DNA from: JAGVSR01 sp031413815
GTDB lineage: Bacteria; Pseudomonadota; Alphaproteobacteria; Rhizobiales; Hyphomicrobiaceae
Length of the DNA: 64,000 nt
Assembly (NCBI GenBank): GCA_031413815.1
Contig: JANOFU010000032.1
Location: 32,138-96,137 of the forward strand
Direction of reading: 5' to 3'
Of the stretch, positions 45,557 through 54,201 are shown in pieces. A program made the translations under genes and the position numbers. The notes under the pieces are model-generated. The model searched no databases. It was not told the DNA's origin and saw only the letters and a program-made list of their open reading frames with translations. Positions within the stretch are counted from its first letter, which is position 1, and each line of letters starts with the position of its first letter.

Positions 45557-46002
45557 GTGTCTTCCCGCGTGTCAGAATGCGAAGGATCGCACCATGCGAG
45601 GGCATCGCTGGTGTGTCCCCGGCTCGGGCCTTGATGTGTTAGACTGCTGGCAACAGCAGGCGAGAGCGGTCGACCCGGTGGTCAATTCCGGCGCTCCCGG
45701 CTGTATGTCGAAGGTTGCCATGCGTTCAACGCGTCTCACGTTTGTTGTAACTTGATGGCTGTGCCTGGACCGGTCGTCTGGCGCTGGCGGCAACCCCTCA
45801 CAGTTTATTAGACGCCCGTTAAACTCGATTGTAAAGTAGAATTGACGTAAAACGTGGTGTACACTTTTCGGCAGAAGAATGTCATTGTGGTTTGCTCTAC
45901 GTTGCGAATGGTGCAGCCGCCGCGAGGCAAGGGCAGAGTTGGCCGCCACGGACGCCGTGGTGCCACCGCATCACGGGATCGCGTAACAACGATGAGGCGC
46001 TG
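45557..46002. promoter_or_regulatory. Divergent control region between dxs and crtY
   Basis: No gene is supported in these 446 bases. The stretch 45800-45880 is AT-rich and probably holds the crtY promoter. A TGT-N12-ACG sequence at 45830-45847 resembles a PpsR/CrtJ site with one mismatch in the right half, but no good second site was found 8 bases away. The dxs promoter is expected near the left end. Confidence 0.45.
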
Positions 46003-47175
46003 ATGGCAAATCGCGAGGCGTTGGACTGCATCCTCGTCGGTGGCGGATTGGCCAATGCGATGATTGCGCTCTGCCTCAAGCGGCACAATCCTGGTATCCG
46101 CCTGAAGATCATCGAAAAGGGCCCCTCGCTCGGCGGCAATCACACGTGGTCATTCCACACGCCGGACATCGATCCCGACAACCAGTCCTGGATAGAACCT
46201 TTGATTGTAAAATCCTGGGCTAGCCAGGACGTGCGCTTTCCCGGCTTCAACCGCACGTTGCCAACGCGCTACAATTCGATCACGTCCGACCGCTTGCACT
46301 CGGTTGTGACTGCGGCTTTTCCAGATTCTATTCTGCTCAACAGCGACGTGACAGAGGTCACCCCAACGCGCATCACGCTGGCCAACGGCGATACCTTAGA
46401 GGCGGCTTGTGTGATCGACGGCCGGGGGTTCCTGAAGGACGGCGCGTGGACGCTCGGTTATCAGAAGTTTCTCGGCCTCGATGTCGAACTTGAAGCACCC
46501 AGCGGCCTAGAGCGGCCCATCATCATGGATGCGACTGTTTCGCAACGGGATGGCTATCGCTTCGTCTACACGATGCCGTTCAGCCCGACGCATTTGTTGA
46601 TTGAGGACACCTATTATTCCAGCACGGCATCTCTCGATGTCGCTGTTCTCGAGGAGCACATCCGGGAGTACGCCAAAGACCAGGGCTGGAAAATCTCACG
46701 AGTTTTGCGCAGGGAATCGGGTGTTCTGCCGATTGTGCTGGCCGGCGACATCGAGAAGTTGTGGCAAAATAACAATCCTCAGGATGTACCCCGGTCGGGA
46801 CTGCGCGCATTCATGTTCCATCCCGCAACGGGCTATTCGCTGCCTGATTGCGTCCGCGTGGCGGCCAAAATTGCCGCCTTGCCGCATCTAACATCCAGTT
46901 CCGTTGCCCGGTGCGTAAAGGATCTATCGGTAAACGCGTGGCACGACCGGGCCTTTTTCCGCAGATTGAACCGGTTCTTAATCATCGCAGCTGAACCGCA
47001 CGAAAGGGTGGGTGTCATTCAACGCTTTTACAGATTGCCGGAAGCACTCATCCGCCGTTTTTACGCCTGTCAGCTGACCTCCATGGATAAAGCCCGGATT
47101 CTGATTGGCCGCCCGCCCATATCTGTCGTGCGCGCCTTACAGAACTTTGGGGAAGAGTATTCGCCTCGCCAGTAA
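46003..47175 (+). CDS. crtY: Lycopene beta-cyclase CrtY
   Basis: The 390-residue FAD-dependent enzyme cyclises both ends of lycopene to beta-carotene. It has the dinucleotide-binding start LDCILVGGGLANAMIALCLK, the GGNHTWSFH motif, VIDGRGF, the MPFSPTHLLIEDTYYS block with the conserved Glu/Asp, and the C-terminal MFHPATGYSLPDCVRVAAKI motif of CrtY-type cyclases. The ATG at 46003 lies 5 bases after GAGG. It is followed by crtB after 45 bases. Confidence 0.93.
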   Translation: MANREALDCILVGGGLANAMIALCLKRHNPGIRLKIIEKGPSLGGNHTWSFHTPDIDPDNQSWIEPLIVKSWASQDVRFPGFNRTLPTRYNSITSDRLHSVVTAAFPDSILLNSDVTEVTPTRITLANGDTLEAACVIDGRGFLKDGAWTLGYQKFLGLDVELEAPSGLERPIIMDATVSQRDGYRFVYTMPFSPTHLLIEDTYYSSTASLDVAVLEEHIREYAKDQGWKISRVLRRESGVLPIVLAGDIEKLWQNNNPQDVPRSGLRAFMFHPATGYSLPDCVRVAAKIAALPHLTSSSVARCVKDLSVNAWHDRAFFRRLNRFLIIAAEPHERVGVIQRFYRLPEALIRRFYACQLTSMDKARILIGRPPISVVRALQNFGEEYSPRQ

Positions 47176-47220
47176 GCCTGCCGCCGTTGCCACTCATTTG
47201 GATCTGTGACCGCCTTGACC

Positions 47221-48168
47221 ATGACCCAGACGGACACCATCGTCGAACTGAGCAAAGAGCGCATCGCGAAAGGCTCAAAGAGCTTCTCGGGCGCAGCCAA
47301 ACTGTTTGACGACAAAACGCGTGATTATGCGGTGATGCTGTACGCGTGGTGCCGCCATTGCGATGACGTGATCGACGATCAGACCCTTGGATTTGCAACC
47401 GAGCGGCCTACCGGAACCGATAAACGGACGGTGCTAGCGACGTTGCGTGCCGAGACGCTTGGCGCCATCCACGGCAAAGCCAGCGATCCCATATTCATCG
47501 CCCTCCAGCGCGTCGTCCGCGATTGCCAGATCCCCGAGCGCCATCCGATGGAGCTGCTGGACGGTTTTGCCATGGACGTCGACGGGCGTCAGTACGAAAC
47601 GATCGATGACACGCTCGCCTATTGTTATCACGTGGCTGGCGTCGTTGGCGTGATGATGGCGATGATTATGGGTGTGCGTGGGCGCGACGCGCTGAACCGG
47701 GCTTCTGATCTCGGCATTGCGTTCCAACTGACCAACATTGCCCGCGATGTCATGGCCGATGCTGAGGCCGGCCGTGTCTACGTTCCTGGCGTGTGGCTCG
47801 ATGCCGAAGGCATCCCGCGCGATCGCGTTGCCGCTCCGGAACACCGCGAGGCCGTCTCACGTGTCATCGCGCGCCTGCTCGACACGGCTGACCGCTATTA
47901 CCGCTCATCCGGCGAAGGTATCCGGCAGTTGCCGTTCCGCTGCGCGTGGGCCATTGCCACCGCCCGCCAAGTCTACCGGGAGATCGGCGTGCTCGTCCGC
48001 CGCAAGGGGGCCACAGCGTGGGACAAGCGCGTTGTTGTCAGCCGTCCGCGCAAGCTCGCTGGAGCCAGTTATGGGGCCTTGCGCGCAGGGCTCGCTGGCG
48101 CACTTGCGAAGTTGCAGGAGGTCCGCACGCGTGATGGGCTATGGACCAAGCCGGGGTTGGGCTCATGA
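47221..48168 (+). CDS. crtB: Phytoene synthase CrtB
   Basis: The 315-residue enzyme condenses two geranylgeranyl diphosphates to phytoene. The two Asp-rich motifs are visible: the first in WCRHCDDVIDD and the second in ARDVMADAEAGRVYVP, with the YCYHVAGVVGVMMA core and the LGIAFQLTNIARD helix. The ATG at 47221 is preferred over a GTG at 47206. The gene is downstream of crtY and convergent with the second crtW. Confidence 0.94.
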   Translation: MTQTDTIVELSKERIAKGSKSFSGAAKLFDDKTRDYAVMLYAWCRHCDDVIDDQTLGFATERPTGTDKRTVLATLRAETLGAIHGKASDPIFIALQRVVRDCQIPERHPMELLDGFAMDVDGRQYETIDDTLAYCYHVAGVVGVMMAMIMGVRGRDALNRASDLGIAFQLTNIARDVMADAEAGRVYVPGVWLDAEGIPRDRVAAPEHREAVSRVIARLLDTADRYYRSSGEGIRQLPFRCAWAIATARQVYREIGVLVRRKGATAWDKRVVVSRPRKLAGASYGALRAGLAGALAKLQEVRTRDGLWTKPGLGS

Positions 48169-48190
48169 CTGCGGCTTACTCTGCGCCTAA

Positions 48191-48952
48191 TCACTGCGAT
48201 CGCGCGCGCCTCACAGACGGCAGCCGCCACCACGGCTCATTGGGCTTGAGGTGGTGCTCGTGATGGTAGCCGAAGTGATAGCAGGTCAACAGCGACAGCC
48301 ATGGCGGATAGGCATTGCTGCGCGCGTGATGCGCATCAGCGAAGGGGTCATCGTCTTCATGCCGGTGCGGCAGATAGGTGCCGAAGGTGAACAATTGCAG
48401 AGACGACAGAACGGCGGGGATCACCCAGAAAACTGCCATATTGATCGGCTGCGCCCCCAGCACGCCCGCGTACAGCGCGCTTTGCGCAGCCATGAACGCA
48501 AACATACGGACCGACAGATATTCGGTCATGAACTTCCAATACCAGCTCATCAGGCTTTTGGGCTGGGGCTCGGCAAAGTCGGGATCGTCTGCGGTGCCCG
48601 AGTAGCGATGATGTTCGATATGTTTGCCCAACAGTTGCCGGTAGGAGAAGCCCGCGTAAATTCCGACGCACAGCTGACCAATCCAACGATTCAATTGTGC
48701 ATTTCCGGGTGCGAGCGATCCGTGCATGCAATCGTGTGCGACAATGAACAGCCCAACATAGAGCCAGCACAACAGCGCCGCCATGACCGGCGCCAGCCAC
48801 AGCGGACCCACGTCCCACTGGAAGAAGAACACCGCATAAATGTGAAGCGCGACCCACGACGCGATGATGGCCACAGCCAGCCCGATGCCGATCCGGAAAT
48901 GCCGTTGGCGATCGGGGAACGGATGGGCTTGGGTCGGCGTCGATACGGACAA
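48191..48952 (-). CDS. crtW2: Beta-carotene ketolase CrtW (second copy)
   Basis: The 253-residue protein is a second CrtW-type ketolase with all His clusters: FIVAHDCMHG, then KHIEHHRYSGTADDPDF, and FGYHHEHHLKPNEPWW, plus FGTYLPHR and DAHHARSNAYP. It is similar to the copy at 42183 in layout but clearly diverged. The frame is open to 49138; the extension contains a Cys-rich segment unlike CrtW and overlaps the crtI start region. A TTG at 48952, 8 bases after GGAG, is the likeliest start, while an ATG at 49057 has no visible ribosome binding site. Confidence 0.87.
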   Translation of the reverse strand: MSVSTPTQAHPFPDRQRHFRIGIGLAVAIIASWVALHIYAVFFFQWDVGPLWLAPVMAALLCWLYVGLFIVAHDCMHGSLAPGNAQLNRWIGQLCVGIYAGFSYRQLLGKHIEHHRYSGTADDPDFAEPQPKSLMSWYWKFMTEYLSVRMFAFMAAQSALYAGVLGAQPINMAVFWVIPAVLSSLQLFTFGTYLPHRHEDDDPFADAHHARSNAYPPWLSLLTCYHFGYHHEHHLKPNEPWWRLPSVRRARSQ

Positions 48953-49119
48953 GGTCTGGGCTCCAGCGGGCTCACACGTCCCGCAACACGGTTCAGGGCA
49001 AGATGGTGCCTCCGCAGCCGGCGCGGCGCAAGAGGCAGGCTGACACAATCTCAGCATAACGGCTTGCTGCCAATGATGGATCCTATTTTGACAAGCACGG
49101 CCAGGACCGGAACCGGGAC

Positions 49120-50682
49120 ATGAACATTCACACCACAAACCTGGCGGGCCAACCCCCTGCGACGGACGATCCGGTCTACAAAAACTGGAATAGCTCCGAG
49201 GGCGCGCCGCGTTGCATCGTCGTCGGGGCCGGGTTCGGCGGCATCGCCGCAGCCCTTAGAATGCGGGCCAAGGGCTACCGGGTCCTTGTCATCGACCGTG
49301 CTCCCATGCTCGGCGGACGGGCTCAGGTGTTCGAACGTGAAGGCTACAAACACGACGCTGGGCCGACCGTTATTACCGCTCCGTTCCTGTTCGAAGAGCT
49401 GTTCGCTCTGTTCGGAAAAAACCTCAAAGACTACGTCACGCTGGTGCCGCTGAAACCCTGGTACCGCTTCCGGTTCTGGGACGGCAGCACGTTCGACTAT
49501 GGCGGCACACTGGACGAGACGCTCGCCGAAATCCGCCGCTTTGAGCCCAAGGACGCGGATGGCTATCTGCGCCTCTTGAAGCATTCCGAAAAGCTGTTCG
49601 ACGCAGGCTTCACGGAACTGGCCGATGCGCCGTTCAACACCGTCACCATGATGCTGAAGCAGATTCCCCGGCTTGCGAAGTTGCAGGCCTACCTGTCAGT
49701 CTCGCAGTTCGTCGCCAAATACTTGCAGCATCCGAAAATGCGGCAGGCTTTTTCCATTCAGCCCCTCCTCGTTGGCGGCAACCCTTATGATACGACCTGC
49801 ATCTACGGTCTCATCCACTTCCTGGAACGCAAGTGGGGTGTGTTCTTCACCATGGGCGGCACCGGTGCGCTGGTCGCGGCCTTCGGCAAGCTGATGGCCG
49901 AAGAAGGGATTGATGTCCGGCTCAGCACCACGGTCGCCAAGATCGACGTCGAGCGCAAAAAGGCACGCGGCGTGATCCTCGAAGACAGCACGCGATTGCT
50001 GGCAGATATTGTCGTCTCCAACGCCGACGCCATGCATCTCCACCGCAACATGCTGCCTGCCGGCACCACCAACATGCAGGGCTGGGCCAAAAAGCGCTCA
50101 CGGCTGTCCATGGGGCTGTACGTGCTCTACTTCGGCTCCACAAAGCCGTATCCAGATGTCGCCCACCACACGATCTGGTTTGGTCCGCGGTTCAAGGAGC
50201 ACTTGCGCGATATCTTCACCCGCAAACACTTGTCGGACGATTTCTCTCTCTACGTGCACCGGCCAACGGCCACAGACGCGAGCTTTGCGCCGCCGGGTTG
50301 CGAGTCGTTCTATGCGCTATGTCCCGTGCCCAATCAGGACGGCAACATTGACTGGTCGATTGAAGGTCCGAAATTGCGCGAGCGCATCATCAGCGAACTC
50401 GACCGCACTATGTTACCTGGCTTGAAGGATCACATCACAGCCGTATTCGAGATGACGCCCGACGACTTCGCGACGCGCTACCTCAGTGTTGCGGGTGCAG
50501 GGTTTTCCATTTCACCGTTCTTCACACAATCGGCGTGGTTCCGCTTCCACAACAAGGCAGAAGGCGTCGATGGGCTATATTTGGTCGGTGCCGGCACACA
50601 TCCGGGCGCGGGTCTGCCCGGCGTTGTCAGCTCCGCCAAGGTGATCGACAAACTCATTCCGGCGGCGAAAGCCTGGCGGTGA
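49120..50682 (+). CDS. crtI: Phytoene desaturase CrtI
   Basis: The 520-residue FAD enzyme desaturates phytoene to neurosporene or lycopene. N-terminal Rossmann motif: CIVVGAGFGGIAAALRMRAK followed by IDRAPMLGGRAQVFE; the GGTGALVAAFGKLMAEEG substrate-domain motif lies near residue 245; the C-terminal FAD motif is GLYLVGAGTHPGAGLPGVVS. The number of desaturation steps cannot be read from sequence. Because crtY is present, at least four-step desaturation to lycopene is expected. It is followed after 18 bases by bchO. Confidence 0.94.
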   Translation: MNIHTTNLAGQPPATDDPVYKNWNSSEGAPRCIVVGAGFGGIAAALRMRAKGYRVLVIDRAPMLGGRAQVFEREGYKHDAGPTVITAPFLFEELFALFGKNLKDYVTLVPLKPWYRFRFWDGSTFDYGGTLDETLAEIRRFEPKDADGYLRLLKHSEKLFDAGFTELADAPFNTVTMMLKQIPRLAKLQAYLSVSQFVAKYLQHPKMRQAFSIQPLLVGGNPYDTTCIYGLIHFLERKWGVFFTMGGTGALVAAFGKLMAEEGIDVRLSTTVAKIDVERKKARGVILEDSTRLLADIVVSNADAMHLHRNMLPAGTTNMQGWAKKRSRLSMGLYVLYFGSTKPYPDVAHHTIWFGPRFKEHLRDIFTRKHLSDDFSLYVHRPTATDASFAPPGCESFYALCPVPNQDGNIDWSIEGPKLRERIISELDRTMLPGLKDHITAVFEMTPDDFATRYLSVAGAGFSISPFFTQSAWFRFHNKAEGVDGLYLVGAGTHPGAGLPGVVSSAKVIDKLIPAAKAWR

Positions 50683-50700
50683 GGCAAGGATGGGACTGCG

Positions 50701-51633
50701 GTGACAACGGGTCTCGACTGGACCGAAGACGGTGCCGACTGGCCGAACCGCGCGGCCAGTTCGTTCGTGCAGGCCGGAGGTCTCTCCTGGCACATCCAGC
50801 GCATGGGGGCTGGCCCGAAGCTGCTGCTTGTCCATGGGACAGGAGCCTCGACGCATTCGTGGCGCGGGATTTATCCCCTGTTGGCGCAAAAGTACTCCGT
50901 GCTGGCTATGGATTTGCCCGGGCATGGCTTTACGCAATTGCCCGATCCCGAGCGCTTGTCGCTGCCCGGCATGTCGGCGGCCATCGGTAGCCTGGTCAAG
51001 TCGCTCGATTTCCAGCCGGACATTGCGATGGGCCATTCCGCCGGTGCCGCCATCCTAACGCGCATGTGTCTTGACGGATTGATTGCGCCCAAAGGCCTCA
51101 TCAGTATCAACGGCGCTATTTTGCCACTCAGCGCCTGGTCGTTTCAGTTTTTCTCACCCCTGGCCAAGCTGCTGTTCGTTAATCCCTACGTGCCCCGCTT
51201 TTTTGCTTGGACGGCCGGTGATGAGAAGCGCGTCGCTGACATTATCAAGCAAACGGGATCGGACATTGATGCGGAGGGTCTGAAGTTTTACTGGCGGCTT
51301 TTTCAGAACCCGGCCCACGTGACCGGTGCGCTCGGCATGATGGCCAATTGGGATTTGCCGTCGATGGAGCCTGATTTGGGCAGCCTGAAAACGCGCCTGC
51401 ATCTGATTGCCAGCGGTAACGACAAGGCCATTCCAGCCGACGATGCGTTCCGTGTGCGCGACAAGGTGCCGGGATCTGTCGTCACGTTTTTGAAAGATCG
51501 CGGTCACTTAGCCCATGAGGAAAAGCCGTCTGAGGTTGCCGGCGTTGTCGATGCTGTGTGGACATCGATCGTCATCGGCGAACCTGCAGCCACGAAACCA
51601 CATCACGACAGCGCCTCCCAACCCGCGCCGTAG
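50701..51633 (+). CDS. bchO: BchO, magnesium-chelatase-associated alpha/beta hydrolase
   Basis: The 310-residue protein is an alpha/beta hydrolase of the BchO type: LLLVHGTGASTHSWRGIYPL, the LDLPGHGF-like MDLPGHGFTQ, the nucleophile elbow MGHSAGAAILTRM, NGAILPL, and C-terminal LKDRGHLAHEEKP. BchO is linked to magnesium chelatase in bacteriochlorophyll synthesis and is usually encoded with bchI and bchD; neither is next to it here. Start codon is GTG at 50701, 18 bases after crtI, so it is transcribed with crtI. Confidence 0.88.
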   Translation: MTTGLDWTEDGADWPNRAASSFVQAGGLSWHIQRMGAGPKLLLVHGTGASTHSWRGIYPLLAQKYSVLAMDLPGHGFTQLPDPERLSLPGMSAAIGSLVKSLDFQPDIAMGHSAGAAILTRMCLDGLIAPKGLISINGAILPLSAWSFQFFSPLAKLLFVNPYVPRFFAWTAGDEKRVADIIKQTGSDIDAEGLKFYWRLFQNPAHVTGALGMMANWDLPSMEPDLGSLKTRLHLIASGNDKAIPADDAFRVRDKVPGSVVTFLKDRGHLAHEEKPSEVAGVVDAVWTSIVIGEPAATKPHHDSASQPAP

Positions 51634-51643
51634 TGGTTTCCGG

Positions 51644-51679
51644 GGACATGACCCGAACCAAAGGTTCGGGATCGTGTCC
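51644..51679. terminator. Bidirectional terminator between bchO and crtC
   Basis: GGACATGA-CCCGAACC (51644-51659) pairs with GGTTCGGG-a-TCGTGTCC (51663-51679), a long near-perfect stem with a short loop in the gap between convergent genes. The sequence style resembles dispersed palindromic repeats of this group. Confidence 0.7.
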
Positions 51680-51696
51680 ACGTGAGCAACTGCTCC

Positions 51697-52752
51697 CTAC
51701 CTCCCAATCCTCGGCATCCGGAACGGCAGCATCATTTTGACGATGGGGGACTTGAAGCGATTGAGCGACAGGCTCTCGTGCACGGACGCCACCTCTTCGC
51801 CGCCGAGCCGCGATGACACGATTGAACGCGCATAGAACGGCGCATTTTCGAGCGTTTTAAGAACCCGCGCTTCGCCATTCTCGGCTTGCGTGCTGCGTGG
51901 CACACCCCACAGCGTGCGCGGTAACTTCACGTCGGGCAGCTGCGCCATGCTGGTGACAGCGCCCGCGCGATCAATCGCGAGAGCCAACGTGTTGCGCTGG
52001 CCATCGATTTCCGTCACGTCATAGAGAACCGACGCACCTGTTCGCGTCGCCGCCCGCGACCAGTCCCAATTTGTGAACCGCGCTTCGAGGGGCTCAACGC
52101 CAAAGTTGGTATCGAGATAGCCCGCGCCACTCCAGCGTAAGCCTGGCTTACCCAGATCGACCTCAATGCGCGCGGACGGCGCGATCGGCCACCACCTGTG
52201 GCGGCCTTGGCGATCCAGAGAAAAATCCTGCTGCGTCATTGCTTCGGGATGAATACGAACGGTTCCGTGGATTTTCGACGGCAACAACGCCGTGACTTCA
52301 TCGATAGCGATTGTCAGCGCATTGCCATCCCATGTCAGGGCGCTCGGCCCGATGGTGAGATTGTCATTTGACCGGCTGACGGCAGACCGGCCGCGCTCCG
52401 TCATTGTCCAGCGATGACCGCCAGCCCCGTAGAGTGCGACGTTGACGGCGCAGTGATTGAGCGGATCGCCGCGACCCGACCAATAGTAATAGGGCGAAAA
52501 CACGCTACCGATGAACGCGATGATGGTCAGCCCATGGAGACCATCGTCGCTTAGGGCATCGACATACCACCAAGCATAGCCGCCGGCCGGGACCTGCCGC
52601 GTGAACTGAAGTCCGTCAGCACTTGGGCGGCTGCGAGGCGCCCGGACATCGCTGCCATCGGCACACCAGGTCCCGGATGCGCGCTGCCGCTCGCCAGATA
52701 CAATCCCGGTATCCGGCTGGTAGACCCCTCCCGGCGGAACGAGGCCGCCCAT
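51697..52752 (-). CDS. crtC: Acyclic carotenoid 1,2-hydratase CrtC
   Basis: The protein adds water across the 1,2 double bond of neurosporene or lycopene. Family motifs run from VPAGGYAWWYVDALSDDG and FIGSVFSPYYYWSGRGDPLN through HCAVNVALYG, RWTMTERGRSAV, the FNLDFG-like LDTNFGVEPLEARF with NWDWSRAA, and the C-terminal TLENAPFYARSIVSSRLGGE. The start is uncertain: the conserved part begins near 52615, and no ATG, GTG or TTG lies just before it, so the ATG at 52752 is given. This means an overlap of about 200 bases with the 3' end of crtD. Confidence 0.88.
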   Translation of the reverse strand: MGGLVPPGGVYQPDTGIVSGERQRASGTWCADGSDVRAPRSRPSADGLQFTRQVPAGGYAWWYVDALSDDGLHGLTIIAFIGSVFSPYYYWSGRGDPLNHCAVNVALYGAGGHRWTMTERGRSAVSRSNDNLTIGPSALTWDGNALTIAIDEVTALLPSKIHGTVRIHPEAMTQQDFSLDRQGRHRWWPIAPSARIEVDLGKPGLRWSGAGYLDTNFGVEPLEARFTNWDWSRAATRTGASVLYDVTEIDGQRNTLALAIDRAGAVTSMAQLPDVKLPRTLWGVPRSTQAENGEARVLKTLENAPFYARSIVSSRLGGEEVASVHESLSLNRFKSPIVKMMLPFRMPRIGR

Positions 52753-54092
52753 CCGTGCGACGCCGGGCCGTAAAGCGCTCCGCCAGTCGCCGGATACAAG
52801 CGCTCGAAGTCGGTCGGGGTTCGCGCCAATGTTTGGTCCGGCGAACGCCGCACCGTGAGGCCCAGGCCCTCGAGGCGCCCAAACGTCTGCTGCTCGCATT
52901 TTGCGATCTCCCATGCTTCGGTCGTGGTTGTGTCCCCGCGAGCGGGGGCATTGGTGATGATGAAAAGCCGTTCCGGCTTCTGAGCGCGGGGGCTTTCTTC
53001 GCCGGCCCGGTCTTGGGCACAGACATAGACGGTTGGCTGTATGGGCGGCGCGGCGCGCATCACAATCTGATCAAACTCGGACTTGTAGTCGTCCGAGAAA
53101 AACACCGTGTGATGCGACAGTGGGAAGCCTTCGGTTTCGGCAACAAGCGCCCAAGTGATGGCCGACAACGACCGCTCGCTGGGCGGGATGGGGCGCACAG
53201 CGGGCTTGGCCGCCAGCCCAAACAGTCCAGCCGGCAAGGCGGCTGTATCGGCGTTGCTGATAATGGCGGCGGCATCGATCATCTCGCCCGTGTCGAGGAC
53301 CACGCCGCAAGCCCGGCCCCGATCAACTACAATGCTTTTGACTTTGCTGTTGTAGTGAAACTTGGCGCCATGCTTTTTCGCTAAGCCCTCTAGAGCGAAG
53401 GCCAGTTTTTGCATGCCGCCTTCGATGCGCCAGACGCCGTCTTGCTCGACATGGGCGACCAGCATTAGCGTGGCGGGCGCCAGGAATGGCGACGATCCGC
53501 AATAGGTCGCGTAGCGGCCAAACAATTGGCGCAGGCGCGGATCTTTGAAGTATTTGCCAAGCTCCTGCCACATCACAACAAACGGTTGAGCCCGCAGAAG
53601 ATCGGCAATGCCGCCGATGCCAAATCCAGAGATCAGGCTTGGCACCGTCGGGCGTTGCGACTTGATGAAGGTCGGCTCCAGCGAGCGATAGACGCGCGCC
53701 GCCTCGCGGCAGAAATCGCGATAGCCTTGTGCTGCTTGCTTGCCCGCGAAATCACCGATGGCATCGGCCGAGCGGTCCACATCGGCAAACAGATCGAGAG
53801 ACCCACCCGTGCTCCAGGCATGGCGCGCCAGAACGTCGAGCGGCTTGAGCGTGAGATGCGCCTCAAGCAAGGCACCCGCAGTCGCGAACAGCTCATCAAA
53901 AACCCAACGCATGGTGAACACCGTCGGCCCGGCGTCGATCCGCACATCGCCAATCGCGACTTGCCGCATTTTTCCGCCAGGCTCAGAACCGCCCTCAAAG
54001 ACAAGAACTTCGAGGCCCTTCGCAGACAGGTCCAGAGCCGCGGCGAGGCCCGCGATTCCCGCTCCAATAATGACCACGCGCTGCTTGTGCAC
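52551..54092 (-). CDS. crtD: Hydroxyneurosporene desaturase CrtD
   Basis: The 513-residue FAD enzyme introduces the 3,4 double bond of acyclic hydroxy- or methoxy-carotenoids. It has the Rossmann motif VVIIGAGIAGLAAALDLSAK with FEGGSEPGGKM, the DAGPTVFTMRWVFDELF block, IEGGMQKLAFALE, and the C-terminal GLYLASGSAHPGPGVPMAAM motif. The GTG at 54092 follows GGAGAG by about 10 bases; a GTG at 54134 would start only a few bases from a PpsR-type site, so the shorter form is preferred. It overlaps crtC and is divergent from crtE. Confidence 0.92.
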   Translation of the reverse strand: MHKQRVVIIGAGIAGLAAALDLSAKGLEVLVFEGGSEPGGKMRQVAIGDVRIDAGPTVFTMRWVFDELFATAGALLEAHLTLKPLDVLARHAWSTGGSLDLFADVDRSADAIGDFAGKQAAQGYRDFCREAARVYRSLEPTFIKSQRPTVPSLISGFGIGGIADLLRAQPFVVMWQELGKYFKDPRLRQLFGRYATYCGSSPFLAPATLMLVAHVEQDGVWRIEGGMQKLAFALEGLAKKHGAKFHYNSKVKSIVVDRGRACGVVLDTGEMIDAAAIISNADTAALPAGLFGLAAKPAVRPIPPSERSLSAITWALVAETEGFPLSHHTVFFSDDYKSEFDQIVMRAAPPIQPTVYVCAQDRAGEESPRAQKPERLFIITNAPARGDTTTTEAWEIAKCEQQTFGRLEGLGLTVRRSPDQTLARTPTDFERLYPATGGALYGPASHGWAASFRREGSTSRIPGLYLASGSAHPGPGVPMAAMSGRLAAAQVLTDFSSRGRSRPAAMLGGMSMP

Positions 54093-54138
54093 TCTGGGCT
54101 CTCTCTCCGCGGAAGGCGGTTGACGACGGAGCACGATG

Positions 54139-54182
54139 TGTCCATTCTGGTAGACATCTTAGATAGACCATCCAAACTGACA
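54139..54182. promoter_or_regulatory. PpsR/CrtJ-type sites between crtD and crtE
   Basis: An exact TGT-N12-ACA site lies at 54139-54156. Exactly 8 bases later, AGA-N12-ACA (54165-54182) has an intact right half and a degenerate left half. Tandem TGT-N12-ACA dyads 8 bases apart are the known target of PpsR/CrtJ, the aerobic/light repressor of pigment genes. The position suits control of both crtD and crtE. Confidence 0.7.
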
Positions 54183-54201
54183 AGGGGTGATGGAGGCGAC
54201 G

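Noticed and set aside
45617..45652. TGT and ACA half-sites in the dxs-crtY region spaced by 13 and 15
   Set aside because: The spacing does not match the 12-base requirement of PpsR/CrtJ dyads.
45830..45847. TGT-N12-ACG before crtY as a PpsR site
   Set aside because: The right half is mismatched and no partner site lies 8 bases away, so it is not called as an operator.
49058..49138. N-terminal extension of the second crtW
   Set aside because: The Cys-rich extension is not found in the family, overlaps the crtI start, and a better-supported TTG start lies downstream.
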